Position numbers and translations under genes: made by a program. From positions 162,501 through 226,500 of the forward strand of contig CAJNDS010001580.1 in assembly GCA_905221605.1 (NCBI GenBank): a DNA stretch of 64,000 nucleotides, given 5' to 3'. This document shows, in pieces, positions 1-13,000 of this stretch (position 1 is the stretch's first letter; each line of letters starts with the position of its first letter). The notes under the pieces are model-generated. The model was not told the origin of the DNA, made no database searches, and was given only the letters and a program-made list of their open reading frames with translations. Source of the stretch: Symbiodinium natans (lineage: Eukaryota; Sar; Dinophyceae; Suessiales; Symbiodiniaceae).

Positions 1-599
1 CTGAACCTAAAACAGATGTCTCGGACTGCTGGTTGACATTGACATGTAATTCAGAGTTTTGGGCTTCGTGACTGCCACGGAATTGTGGGTAGGCTTTCGG
101 GCCATGCGGACGGAAAGGCGCAGGAAGGCTTTCTATAGGCTTCGAGGTTCGAGTTGGGATTTCTGTTCTGGTGAATAGGGGACTAGCAGCCCTGGCGATT
201 CTTAGAGGTTCCTGTGCCAAGGTGCCGCAACCTCCCCAGCGTCGACATCATCTAGCCTTCAGCTGGAGAAAGGCTCAACATCAAACCCTAAACCCTTGCT
301 TCGGTCTTTGTTTACATCTGCAAAATTCTGGGGTCTTAAGGGCTTCGGGCGTAGGGTTTTGGCTGCGAGTTGAATACACAAAAACTCAAAGCCCTAAGCC
401 TGCAGCAGCTGGACCATCCTCGTGTCTTGAGAACATGCAGACCATCCTGCCTTCTGACCGCACACGGCCCTCCGCGCCCCAAACCATCGCCAGAAAAGTC
501 CTGACACCTGAAGTCCTCTCTTCCCTAAACCCTAAACCCTAAACCCTGAACCCTAAACCCTAAACCCCAAACCCTAGCCCCTAGCCCTCTCTTGAAGCC

Positions 600-2550
600 C
601 CAGGTGCACATCGTGCAAGATCTGGTTCAGCCTGTTCTGCATGTTCAGCCGACGTGAGAGGAGCTGATTGGAGGCCTTGCACACGCCCAGCTGGCCTCGG
701 TTTAGGGTTTAGGGTTTAGGGTTTCGGGTTTCGTTAGGGTTTAGGGTTTAGGGTTTAGGGTTTAGGGTTTAGGGTTTAGGGTTTAGGGTTTAGGGTTTAG
801 GGTTTAGGGTTTAGGGTTTAGGGTTTAGGGTTTAGGGTTTAGGGTTTAGGGTTGCAGATGCGGCGGTGAGGGGTCATGCTTGGGGGGGTGGGGGGACTGG
901 GGTGGTGTAAGGCTCCAACCCTAAGCTTCTCTACGACCAGTGCTGTAGATTGGACATGGAACCCTAAACCCTAAACCCTAAACCCTAAACCCTAAACTTA
1001 AACCCTAAACTCTCCATAGGGTTCGGCGCAAAGTTCGACGGCTTAACGCATTTTTTTGCATGCTGACAGAAAAAGGCTTTGAGGGCTTTCTTGGGCGTGT
1101 TTTTGTTGTCCTAAACCCTAACCCTAAACCCTAAACCCTAAACCCTAAACCCTAAACCCTAAACCCTAAATCTCAACAAGCCCCGGTCCGAGGACGCGAA
1201 TGCTTTCTGAGGCACTTTGGAGGCGGACGATATCCATGTCCCTCTGCGCCTTGTCGGGTTGCAGGGTGGAGGGGGGGGGGGGGGGGTGGGGGGGGGGGGG
1301 TGGGGGGGGGGGGTGGGGGGGTGGGGGGGGTGGGGTGGGGGGGGGGTGGGGGGGGGGGCGTGGGGGGGGGCGGGGGGGGGGGGGGGGTGGGGGGGGGGGG
1401 GGTGGGGGGGGGGTTTAGGATTTGGGGTCTAGGGATTATTTTATGGTTTAGGGTTCAGGGGTGGTTTGGTGGGTTCAGAATCTTGGGTTTTAGGGTTTGG
1501 TGCTCATCTTGGGGGTTTTGGGGGGTGGGGGGGGTTAGAGGGGTGCTTAGGGGGTTTTGTAGGGTTTAGGGTTTTGGGCGTTCGCTGTGATGTCTGGGAT
1601 TCCCGGGGTGTAATGCAGATGCTGAAGCCCACAACGTTTAGAGCCCCCACTTGGCAGCCACAACCCTAACATTAAGGGTCTAGCGGCCAACGAACCACCA
1701 ACTAACTGCAGGGGCATTACCGGTTAGTTGGGGCCACCGATAAACCTTTCATATCTTTCATGACGTGCAAGGCACACAAAACTCTAAACCCTAAGCACCC
1801 TAAGTACCACAAGTACCCTAAACCCTAAACCCTAAACCCTAAATCCTAAACCCTAAACCTTAAACCCTAAACCCCGAACCCTAAACCGAACCCTAAACCC
1901 CAAACCCTCTCCAAAAGGCACAGCATGAAGGGAACTCAGATCCGCGCGAGCTCGGAGTAGAGGAACTCGACCTTGCCATGGAGCTCAGGGGTTTTAAGTC
2001 TCTGAGTGTTCCTTCTAAGGAAGTTGAAGTAACCTAAACCCTAAACCCTAAACCCTAGACCCTCCAAGAAGCCTATGAGCCCTCAACCCTAAGCCCCAAA
2101 AACCCTGAGTCCCAAGCTCCCAGCCCTAAGCCCTGAACGCCCTAAACCCTGAACCTCGATTCTAACTCCAAACCCCAAACCCCAAATCCCAAACCCTACC
2201 CTAAACTCTGAACCCTGAACCCTAAACCCTGAACTCGAAGTCCTATGCCCTGCAGTTGGGGAGGTCCACAAGGCCATAGAATGGCACCGGAGTCAGCTGA
2301 GGGTTCAACCGAATGATCGGGTTTAGGGTTTAGGGTTCAGGGTTTAGGGTTGGAATTATCAAAGTTGTGGGTGCCCAAGGGTTTAGATGTTCAGGGTTTA
2401 GGTGTGTAGGATTTTGGGCACTGGGCAATTGGGGTCTGTGCCTTTTTTAGAGCCTAGTATGGGCCAACCTTCGTCTGCACGAAATCCTCAGCCTGAACAT
2501 CCCAGAATCCACTAGTGCACTCTGCCTGTTGTCAGAGGCCTTTGCTTGGG
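600..2550 (-). CDS. Further candidate exons of the same minus-strand gene
   Basis: Unique islands between telomere-like blocks are open on the minus strand with protein-like composition. About 2455-2545: AQAKASDNRQSALVDSGMF. About 2249-2296: LTPVPFYGLVDLPNCR. About 1934-1990: LHGKVEFLYSELAR. About 1590-1660: RCGLQHLHYTPGIPDITA. About 1185-1245: AQRDMDIVRLQSASESIRVL. About 600-697: SNQLLSRRLNMQNRLNQILH. Junctions and phases between them are not resolved, and more than one gene is possible. Confidence 0.4.
701..853 (+). repeat. Telomere-like array (TTTAGGG)n
   Basis: About 20 units with a few variants at the start. It is internal to the sequence, so it is not a chromosome end here. Confidence 0.95.
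958..1170 (-). repeat. Telomere-like arrays (CCCTAAA)n
   Basis: Two arrays (958-1018 and 1111-1170) flank a unique island of 90 bp. Confidence 0.9.
1272..1416 (+). repeat. G-run repeat
   Basis: Runs of G broken by single T or C for about 145 bp on the plus strand. It gives spurious Gly-rich frames. Confidence 0.95.
1783..2240 (-). repeat. Degenerate CCCTAAA blocks
   Basis: Arrays at 1816-1909, 2034-2062 and 2085-2235, interrupted by the candidate exon 1934-1990. Confidence 0.85.
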
Positions 2551-3333
2551 CTGAGGGTTTAGGGTTTAGGGTTTAGAGTTTGAGGTTTAGGGTTTAGAAA
2601 TTTAGGGTTTAGGGTTCGGGTTGCGGCCTTGCATGCTTAAAAAGGCGAAACAAAGTAAACAATATTGGCAGGGCTTTTTGGGCTTCAGTTGTGAATGCGC
2701 ATTTCGTCTTGCAAGGGGCAACTAAAGCACCACAAAACCAAACCAAGGAATACTCCGAAGGCCTACGAGTCCACGTTTAGGGTTCAGGGTTTAGGGTTTA
2801 GGGTTCAGGGTTTAGGGTTCAGGGTTTAGGGTTTAGGGGACAGCAAGCTGCTAGCCAACCCCTTGAAAGCCCAAAAGCTCACATTCCAAAAATGAAAAAT
2901 ACCAATAAACAAACAACAGATAGAGCCGACTTATGTCACATCTCATATACTCTACATGATTTTGTTACGTTGGACCCTTTGGGCAATGGGCATCCTAGAA
3001 GAGGAACCATTCCCGCCCAGCTTCTTCCGACAGGGCCGATGGTGACGCTACGTCTCGGCGTAGAAGGGCCTCCGGACCACGCAGGGTTTAGGGTTTAGGG
3101 GTTAGGGTTTGCAGGGCTCAGGGTGCAGGTTTAGGGGTTTGGGACTTCGGGCCTATGACCTTAAACAGTATACTCGCAACAAACCCCACTAAGCCCTACA
3201 ACCCTAAACCCTTGACCCTGGATGCAGTTATTTGGGCTTAGGATTTAGGATCTACAATGTTTAGGGTTAGGGTTAGGGGGTATTCGGTTTATAGGTTTAT
3301 AGAGAGTTTAGGGTTTACATTTTTGGGGGGAGC

Positions 3334-3996
3334 CTTCAAAGTGAAGTATTCAGAAAGGCTGACCCAAGCTTGCTCAGGCCAGGTGAGTCTCCCATGGACT
3401 GGATCTATGATATTGCAAGACTGCACACCAAATAGAGAGGTTCCAAACCCTAAGCCTGAAACCTGAAACTACCCAAAAGCTTAAACCCTAAAGTACCCTA
3501 AAGCCTAGACCCTAAACCCTAAACTTCCCTCAAGCCTAAACCCTAAACCCTGGACTACCCTACCCTGAACCCACTCTTACCCCATTCAACAGGGTTACAT
3601 GAACGGGTTGACGCTCCCAGGCCCCCGAAGCCTGAAAACCTGAACTCCCGGACCACTGACTCCTAAAAAGCCAGGGTTTAGGCCGAAACCCTCAAAGACC
3701 CCTTCCAACTGCAATCCCAAATCACCGAACCACTGCCCGGCAGGGTTATTGCTCCCTTCCCCCCCTTCCCCCCTCCCTCCTTCTAGCCCTAACCCCTAAA
3801 CCGTGTCTGATTCCAGCAGGGACCCTAAGGGAAAATTATTAGTAATTCTTCCGACCCTAGGTAACCCTAAACCCTAAAACCTAAAACCCTAAACCCAAAA
3901 TCCTAAAACCCGATATTAAACTAACAGCCTCGCCCGGTGGGTTCTCCGGCTCCTTGTCCTGCGCACGCTGCAGGCGCACCTGCGCCAGCTCCTCAG
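3334..3996 (-). CDS. Exons of an unrecognised minus-strand gene
   Basis: Three exons join in phase. 3929-3996 reads EELAQVRLQRAQDKEPENPP (acceptor CAG, GC donor). 3581-3631 reads ASGAWERQPVHVTLLNG (acceptor TTTTCAG|G, donor GTAAGA). 3334-3420 reads DPVHGRLTWPEQAWVSLSEY (acceptor GTGCAG, GC donor). Telomere-like blocks fill the introns as in XDH. I do not recognise the protein. Confidence 0.55.
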
Positions 3997-4005
3997 CTGG
4001 GGTGC

Positions 4006-6629
4006 AGGGTTCGGTGTACTCAAAGCAGTTTAGGGTGTAGGGTTCCAGGTGGGTTCACGATAAGAAGAGACCCGTAATATAGACCCCCAAATTGTAGGGT
4101 TCCCTTCCAATAGGACCCCAATCAATAAGGTACCCCCTAATTTGTATGTAACCTGTTCTGTTAGGGACTAGGGTGTAGGACTTTGGGGAAACCTTCGAAC
4201 CGCGAAAGCCGTGCTTCTGTTGGAGCACTACAACGCTTCTCGATTCTCAACCCAAGTTCCAGCAAGCGAAGTCCGAAAACTTGTTTCGAAAACACGTGCC
4301 CGCATGGTTAAAAAGACCTAAAAGGCATAAAACTCAAGAACACAGTCCGAAACGAACACAAAAACTAGCCCGACTCAAGAACAACCCGACAATTCACAAC
4401 AAATGCAACATTCCAAGAACAAAAAGACGAGCACAAGCGACTTTGAGAAAACAACTGAACGAACGCAACAACCAATTCAAATCTCCAAAGCGAATCTCAA
4501 CATAACCGTGAACATGAAAGAGCGAATCCGAACAAAAACTCTGCGAGCATGATCCCGAAATTCCAAAGAAAAATAATACCTTTAAACAGCCAAAAAAGAA
4601 AACCAAAAACAAAAGCCCCACAGCAAGTAAGCGACAACCTCCACAACAATCCGAGCCCAAAACCAAAATGCACCACACCATCCCAAACCATGCCAACAAC
4701 AGAACAACACTTTAAACAACAAGTAGAAACACACACACACACACACATACACACACACACAAAAACAACATGCATATATAAAGGAACAAAAAAAAGGCCC
4801 GGTAATTTCAGTTTCGCCTTGCAGAAGTTCGAAGGTGTGCGCTGTGGCTGCCGGGTCTAGGGTTTTAGGGTTGAGGTGGGCAGTTCTTTCACTTTTGCAG
4901 ATTGTGGATTCTAAAATTTGGGAAATCATGTTTGTATATATCTTTCAAGGGTCTCCAGAAGTGGTATATCCTAGGGTCAATATTTTGTCAATCTTAATTC
5001 GGTTACTTTCATATCTTTTCCTAATCTTTCCATAATCTCAGAATTTGGATGTGGTACAGGATGGACAATTTTCCACCATTGTTCACTCCTTTTATGACTT
5101 TATCACCTTCAAGTACAGGAAATCACATATATGTGGATGATTCATCTCTGGTATATCTTCAAGTCATACATCTCTTAACTTTTGGACAACAACTCGGTAC
5201 CTTCTTGGGGTCCTTATCCAGGCACCCTATGTTCGTAAACTCCCACATGTGCCACCCTGGCAAGACATCTGCTGCCTTGTTTTGGGCCGTTTCTTCAATC
5301 GTTTTGACCCTAAACCCTAAACCCTAAACCCTCAACCCTAGGATGTCCACCAAGCCTAAGCTCTGAAGCTTCAGCTTCAGGACTCTTTGGGCTTGCGGCT
5401 TGAATCTTGAGTTTTCAACCGTCAAGTTGACATGCTAGGGATGTTATGCTTATTAAATGAACTGACAATGCTGATGCTATTTTACCTGTTGGAACTCTAG
5501 TGCTTTTGGGAATGATGTTGGGACGTTTCTGAATGATGCGGAACTTGTTCGGTCGATTCCGTTTTGCTTCTTGCTCATTTCAACTTGGCTTCGTTTTTCT
5601 TAGACTTTCGGCTACACTTTCAGGCCCCTACCCAATGACACACCCTGGGCAAGAAGTACCCCATGCTTTATAAGATTGAGGGTGTTACACAGGTTTCCAG
5701 ATTTCCCAAGGCTTTTGCCAAGGAGCACGTGCCTGGCGTCGGAGCTCCTTTTTGTTGTTGCATTGGGCTTGAGGATTCGGAACTATGGCAAAAAACCCAA
5801 GACTTGAGAAAGGATGCTTAATATGGACGGCGGCTTAGGGGTGCAGGTAAGAATCTAAACCCTAAAGCCCTTAATCTTAAGTCCTATGCCCCAAGCCCAG
5901 GGGGTTTAGGGTGGTAGGATCCAGGGTCTACGGGTCACGTGGGCTGCAATTCAAGTTTCGGGCCCAGAGTCGGCGGACCCAAGCACCAAAGCCGAAACAG
6001 CTCGATGGGACGGAGCTGCTTCAAGGGTTGAGGGCTTTGTAAGGTGAGCTCTACAGATGCACATTGGCGCAGGGAATGAGAAGCGACACCATGGAAACCC
6101 TAAACCCTAAATCCTAAACCCCAAACCCTAAACCCAACGGAAGCTCCAAAGGCCTGAGTGTTGGCATGCGCACTCAGCGACTCCCACAGCCCTCCAAATC
6201 CTTAAAACCTTACTTAGTTGCTGAGTCCATGGCGGGTGTTTTTTTAAGGTTTAGGCTTTAGGGTTTGGGGTTTAGGGTACACTTTCAGGTCTACAGGGGC
6301 TTATGGTATCCCAACAAGTGTAAAAGTGTACTCCCTCCGCTACTCAGCTTAAGCCGAAGTTATCCTAAGCCCTAGATGCCCATGATGACGTTATATGGGG
6401 GCCTTAATAATTAGAACAGTTTTTTTTTTTTTTTTTTGGGGGGGGGGGGTATTCTAGTATCCATAAGGATGTTTAGTAAGTATTCCGACATTAGAAGTCA
6501 AGGAGCGATGGGACAACCAACGCTCTTCAACTAGACACTTCAATTGCTGCCAAAGCAAAGCGAACCTTAAACTCAACAACCCATACCCTTTTCAACCCCC
6601 TGAACAACGAAACTTTAAGCCGGGAAATC
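4006..6629. other. No supported gene; A-rich strand and sparse telomere-like repeats
   Basis: 4280-4790 is strikingly A/C-rich on the plus strand and ends in an (AC)n run at 4728-4760. Short telomere-like blocks lie at 5308-5335, 6095-6135 and 6245-6275, and a T-run followed by a G-run at 6421-6450. Open frames here show no gene-like support. Confidence 0.6.
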
Positions 6630-6808
6630 TGTCAAAGATAGGGTCAATCTAAAGCTAACTGAAAAGCTGGGACACTCCGCACTTTTCCTGGGTTCGCTGC
6701 GGTGTGTGTCCTTGTTCGAGCCTGTCGTCGACAAGACGTTCCGAGGCTCTGGTGTGCATTCCACATGCACCTGGTGCACAGCTTCCTGTACTGCGTAGAT
6801 GTTTAACA
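6630..6808 (-). repeat. 3' LTR of the copia element
   Basis: This is the identical 179-bp copy of 16503-16681. It follows the 3' untranslated stretch 6809-7071 and should hold the polyadenylation signal, which I cannot point to with confidence. Confidence 0.95.
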
Positions 6809-6818
6809 CCCCGCCTTC
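6809..6818 (-). other. Polypurine tract
   Basis: Directly upstream of the 3' LTR in element orientation the strand reads GAAGGCGGGG, purine except for one C. It is in the place where plus-strand DNA synthesis is primed in LTR elements. Confidence 0.6.
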
Positions 6819-7071
6819 GAAGCTGGTGAAAGTCGTTCCTAGACTAAGCTAGCTTCGACTGTCGTGGGCTAAGTTGATTACTCGGATCATTTTCCTTTAG
6901 TCAACAAAAGCGAAAACAAAGTTCCTGAAAGTTGCCAGTAGAACGGATACTCCATCCTTTGTTCTGGCTTCCTTCTCATCTTGAAACTCACTCCTCACTG
7001 CTCGACTGAGCGCTGCTGATCCTTCCTCTGCTTTTCCTTGCTTCTCTTCTCCTTCGCTTCTTTTCCTTCCT

Positions 7072-10000
7072 TCATCCTTTCACTTGCTTCTCCTGTTCCT
7101 TGCAGATCCTTCCTCCATCTTCATCTTCGCTGTCCTTGATCCACAAGTTCTGGTTCACGTCGTAGTAGAGCCATGCCTTTGTGGCCTGCACCCATTTCCA
7201 CTGGAAATCTGATCCTTCGTAAGGAAAGATCGCATACAGTTCCTGAGCTCCTTCACTTCCTCCAACTCTGAATTGGCTTCGATCCTGTGGGCCAATCGCC
7301 TTGTCCTTCTTCTTTCCTTCTCCTGTGCTTCCTTCACTGTCTGTGGCCTTCTTGAGCTCTTCCTGAAGCGAGACGATCTTCCTTTTGTCTGAGGCTTGCT
7401 GTTCCTTCATTCCTCTGACCAACTCACGAAGCTGGGCCATCTCAATCCTCAAACTTTCATTTTCATCTTCCTTTCCTTCTCTTGTTGCTGGCTCTTGCTT
7501 CTTCCTCTCTGCTTCTGCTGCTGCTGCCTCTCGTCTCTTCCTTTCTGCTTCTGCCGCTGCTGCTGCCTCTCGTCTCTTCCTGTCCTTTTCCTCTGCTGCT
7601 GCTGCTGCCTGCCTTTTCTTCCTTTCCTCTTCTGCTGCGGCTTCCTGCTTCTTCCTTTCTTCTTCTGCTGCGGCTTCCTGTCTTTTCCTTTCCTCTTCTG
7701 CTTCTTCCTTCTCCTTCCTGGCTTTCTCCTCGGCTTTCCTCTTCCTGATTCTTTCTCGCCTTTCGCGTTCCTTCTGCCACTTCTTCTCATCCTTCTCTGC
7801 CTGCTTCTCTGCTTCCTGTGTGGCTCCCTCTTCCTGTGGTGTAACTCCTGCTGCTTCAGCGACTGCTGCGCTTGCCTGCTTGTCAGAGCTGCTGCTCGCT
7901 CCTGTGGCTGTGTTCTTGGTGCTTCCTTTTCCTGGTCCTTTTCCTTTTCCTTCCTTTCCTTTCTGGTACTTGTAGACGTAGTCGACGCCAACTTCGACCT
8001 TCTCGCCCGTGATCCTGTGCTGCTTGTACACCTTGCCATTCTCCACGTAGATCTTGTACTCGGTGTCGTCGTAGGGGTACGCAAAACCTTTTTCCTTTTC
8101 CTTCTCCTCTTCTTCTCTTTTCCTCAGCTCCTCATTCACTTTCCTGATCTTCTCTTTCCTCTCCTTTTCCTTCCTCTTTTCCTCCTGCGTTGATGTAGTA
8201 GACGCCGACGAAGATCTTGGTGTGATAGAACTCGATCCTTCTTCTTCTTCTTTACTTCCTTCTTCTCCTCGACCATGTCCTGTTCTTCGTAGCTCTCTTT
8301 CCATCTCTGCTCCTCTTTCTTCTTCTTGAAGCTTCCACCAAATCATTCCTTTGATCTCTTCTTCTTCCTTCTCGTACTCGGCGATCTTGGTCTCCAAAGC
8401 TTCTATCCTTTCCTTCAAGTGCCTGAGCAACTCCACATCTCGCAGGTGTTGGTCCTCAATCTGTTCCTTGAGGCTTGCCTGTTCGCGACGCTGTTCTCTG
8501 AGCAACACGTTCGTGGTTCCTTGGGCTTCTTTCAACTGGTTCAACTGAGAGGTGAGCTCTCTGAACCAACGTTCCTTCTCGGAGGCACTCGGTTCCATAG
8601 CTGCTACTTCCTTCTCTACAGCTACTGTCTCTTCCTTTTCAGGGTTCCTAAAACAGAGGTCCTTCACTCGAGGCATCGAGCTGCAAATGTTTCCTACTTC
8701 AAGCTGTTCCTGCAATCCTAATGCACATGCACTCGTGTCACTGCACATGCCGACATGTTCCTGCACAGTTCCTACACATGTACTGCACGACTGCAAAAGA
8801 CATGTTCCTGAAGCTACTTCAACCTTTGAGCAACCTTCCAAACTTCCTGAAAGCAAAGAGAAAAACAAAGCTGCAAATGCGAAGTTTCCTTTGGACTTGA
8901 TTCTCTTGACTGTGGCCTTAGCTTGTTCCTGCTGTCGATGTTCTTGAAGCTCTTCAATTCCTACTGGTTGGTTTTGTTCGTCCTTGAAGCCTAGCCAATG
9001 CATCAACAACTTAATGCGTTTTCCTGAAAGCGGCTTAGTTCCTATATCAGCAGTGTTATCCCTGGTACCTACCGGGTGGACACGAAGAATTCCTTGTTTG
9101 TGGAGGTCCTGGAGAAAGAGGGTCCTAATCTGCAAATGTTTCACTCTTCCTACTCCCTGCCTGGTAATGATACCACGAGCAGCGGAAGAATCTAGATGCA
9201 AATGCACTACGCACTTCCTACAGGTGAGGAATTCTATCGCTTCCTTGAGCAACAAAGAGTCACTAGCTGAACTAGCTGCAGCGTAATATTCTGCCTCTCC
9301 AGAAGACAGAGAAATACTCCTTTGGGTCCTAGAGAATGCATAGATCAGTTGAGAATCCAGAAACACAGTTCCTGAACTTGTGCTGCGACGACTGTCTTTC
9401 TGTCCTGCCCAATCTGAATCGGAGTATACCTCCAACAAGTGATGTTCCTTGGGTTTGACTTGGGAAAAGTCATAGGTTCCGTTGCGAATGCTCTCGTTGA
9501 GGTTTGACATTCCTCGAGGTGTTTTCCTATACGTGCAATGGTAACCATCTGTCTTTGTCATGTACTGCACAACATGAATCAACTGCTTCTTAGCTGCAAA
9601 TGTTGGCAATGACATCTTGGACGCTAAACCTCTTACTGCGAACTGCAGATCCGGCCTGTCCTGACAAACATATAGGAGGATTCCTACACACTTCCTAAAC
9701 GAAGCTGCTTGTTCCTGGTCAAGAGGGTTTGTGTTGTCTACTGCCTGGCTCTCCTGTGTGCACGGCGTCGGCTTTGATGCCTTTCCTGTCAACTTGAGTT
9801 CTTCACGAAGTTTTCCAAGATACTTTGGGTCACTGTGAATGTGAAGTTCATGATTGTGATACGAGTACTTCCTTTTGAGAAATCTCACCGTCTGAAGCGA
9901 CTCGCCAATAGCAAGTTCCTGCGCGGTAAGAAACGGTCCTTCAATCTTCAGCTCGTACACTCGTCCTAAGCTCTTTAGTACAGGGTCGACATGATGACTC

Positions 10001-13000
10001 TTTCCTGCTGCTTGAATGTCATCAACATGAACCACAAGAATGCTTTTCCTTGAGTCTCGAAACAGAGTTGGACAAGCTACACTTCTCTCAAAGTCTTGTT
10101 CCTTAAGCGAATCACTAAAATGATCCGACCAAAGCAAAGCTGCGTCTCTCTGTCCTGGCAACACTCGGAGCAAGAGTAGTCCTTCCTGAAGACAAGAGGG
10201 ATCAGTGTCCTGAAACAGCTCCACATATTCCTTCGGGAATTCACACGCCGTTCTAGTCCTTTGGGGTACTTGCAAAAACGCATCTTTGACGTCAATGCTG
10301 TAGACTGAAAACTCTTCCTGAAGAGCAATCACGGGGACTAACCTTGTGAGGCTTGCTGACGTGGCTGGTGAGAACACATCGCTTCTGTGTTCAGTTCCTT
10401 TAAATTCACGAGCCACTAGCCTAGCCCGTCTTTTCCAAGACCCTGACCTGAACCGCCAATCGAACACGAATTTGGTTGTGAGCCATTTTATGGGTTCCTG
10501 TTCGATCTCTTCTCTCTCATTCTCTCCATCGTCTCTCTTGTGCCAACCAAGTTCCTCCAGCGGTTTCCTAGCCAGTGCCTGCATTCCTGAAAGTCTCTCC
10601 ATCTCGGTGATCATGGCCTCTCTGTCCTTGGTCTTGAGCTCTTCATCTGAAAGCTCTGGTGGTCCTGCGTCCTCATCGTTGAAAACTCTCTCTCTCTCTC
10701 TCTCTTCGTCTTCTTCTTCTTCATCTCCTATATCTGAGTATGTGTCCTCCCAACAGATGTCGTCAAGTCCTGGCTCAGGGAGAGGTTCGTCGTTGTGCTC
10801 AAACACGCGTCCTGCGTTAAACGGTGGAAATTTCCTCTTCGGCGACTCGTCGGTCCTTGGGATTTTGGACGAAGTTCCTACGTCTTCATACTCATGCTTT
10901 CTGACTGCTGCCGGTGCTCTAGGCAACAAAAGTTCACTACCTTGACTCTCTTGCATGACCTCTTGATCAGTGCTCATGCTGTCACTACCACGACCACGGC
11001 TTATCTGCGACGTTGGTGTGACATCACTACCTGCTTCATCGGATCCTGGTCCTCTGTTTTGCAGATGACTCAGTTGACTTGTAGGCGTTGCATCACTGCC
11101 TGCCTCATCAGGTCCTGGGTCTATCCATGCAGGTGCTGCAGGTTCTGCTTGCAGTTGTTCTTGTTCCTTTGCCTTCTTTGCCATTGCATGAAGGTTCGTG
11201 TTTCTTGGGGTGACTGTTCCTAACGGTTTTGGTGTACTCGCCCCGCCTGCGATGACAGGTGTCTGTATTCCAGGAGTAATGGCTCCAATGCCATGTTGAT
11301 CTCCTAGAGGCTCCACCACTGTCACAGGCGCTGGTGTTCCTGAGGGGCCTGGTAGGTTCTTCCTAGGAACTACGCGAGTTGTGAGCGTCGTGTGCTTCAC
11401 TTCCCAAGTGTGGATTCCTACACTAGTTAGTGCTTCCAGGTCAAAATGATGGGGGCATCTCTTCACAGATCTACTGGTCTTGATGCCATCCATGTGCCAC
11501 GTAATGAAGAGGTTGTTGTCAGTCTTTCCTAAGAAAACTCCTCTCAGCCATTGAGGGTCACCTTTCTTGACATTGACGCCAGTCCTGTTCGCCAAGACCA
11601 TCAAACTCTCACCAAACTGGCAAAGTGTTCCTTCATAAGGTCTTCCTGCAACAAACTCATAAGGTGTCATACCAGTAGCACTGTGTCTGTGGTACCTATT
11701 CAGAATCCAAGCTGCATGCCTGAATGCCCAACTGAACAAGGGGTGAGTATGTGCTATCAACACCTTTGCCTGTTCCTGCAAACCTTGAATCAACGTGAGG
11801 GCTTGCCTACGCACAGTTTGAATTGCACGCTCTGCCATGCCATTGGTTTCCTTCTGGCCTGAAACTGCATCTTGAAGGGTTGTTCCTAGTCCTAGAGCTG
11901 ACCTTTGTTTCAGGATGATCTGCTTGAGCTTCTTCATGGTTCCTTCATTGTCTGCCTTCAAGTTGATAGTCTGGTACTGAAGTTGAGTGCTCATGTACGT
12001 AACGCCTTCGCCAATGTGCTCGATCAAACCTTTTCCTTTGGTTGAAGTTGGAATGCAAGCAATGCTCCTACTCCAAGAGTCAATGCAAACCAAGCTGACT
12101 GCCGTCGGGGCTTCATCATGACTTGTTCCTGTAAAACAGAAATCCATACACAATGTGGGTCTAGACGATCGTTCCTTCTCAGGGCTTTGAGTTGGATGTG
12201 GCGACTCTTTTCCTTTGCACGCAACGCATACTGGACACCAAGTGGCATACGGTAAATGTGTCAAATTGTGTACCTCAACTTCTTCAGGTTTGGGCATGAC
12301 TTGGTCCTTGAGCGGTTGTGGAATGGCATATTCCTGGTACTTCTTCTGAGCAGTGTTGAGTCCTAACCGTCTCTCATCTTCCATGATCTTCCTACTGAGC
12401 CTTCTAAGGAGGTCCTGTTTTGAGCCATTCTTAGACACTCCAAGTTCTGTACACAATTCCTTGAGGATCTTCAGGCTGTTCTGCTGGTTGTACTCATGAC
12501 CATCATAAATGAACGTAAGTTCTCCATGAAGTTCATACCTGTGTGCAGGGGCCTGTGGTTCCTGTTCGTCAATCTCCATGCTTTCATTCTCCGGGACTGT
12601 TTTGAGCCTTTGTTCCTGTTGTTGGGCCTTTGAACCATCTACTGGGTAGACCAACCTGAACTTAGACTGTCCTGTCCATGATCTCACTCCGAAAGGTGAT
12701 GAGAACTCGTCATACTCATCTGCAATCCATGGCATCTTGTCCTCAAAGAACTCATGGTTCACTGGGTCCTCTCCGTAGGTGGATCTCTCGTTCTGGAGGT
12801 TCTCACGCTCTACGGGAATGTCCTTCAAGTCGAGCGGATGAAAACGTGTCTTCCTGGGCGTGTGGTGGTACCTGATCAGTTCAGTTCCATCCTTGCTAAG
12901 AGACCACTTGTCATCAGTGTACTCTTCAAATGTACGTCTGTCTTCCGCTTTCTTGGGTGTTCCTATGAGGTAAGGAGGAAATGCCTTGGACGAGATCAAG

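Noticed and set aside
701-853. A true chromosome end
   Set aside because: The array is internal, followed by more unique sequence and by arrays in both orientations throughout the window.
1200-1569. Several Gly/Trp-rich frames
   Set aside because: They come from the G-run repeat and have no independent support.
7396-8193. Open plus-strand frame of 265 codons antisense to the polyprotein
   Set aside because: It is Leu/Ser/Cys-rich and produced by the complement of Glu/Lys/Ala repeats. The minus-strand polyprotein accounts for the sequence.
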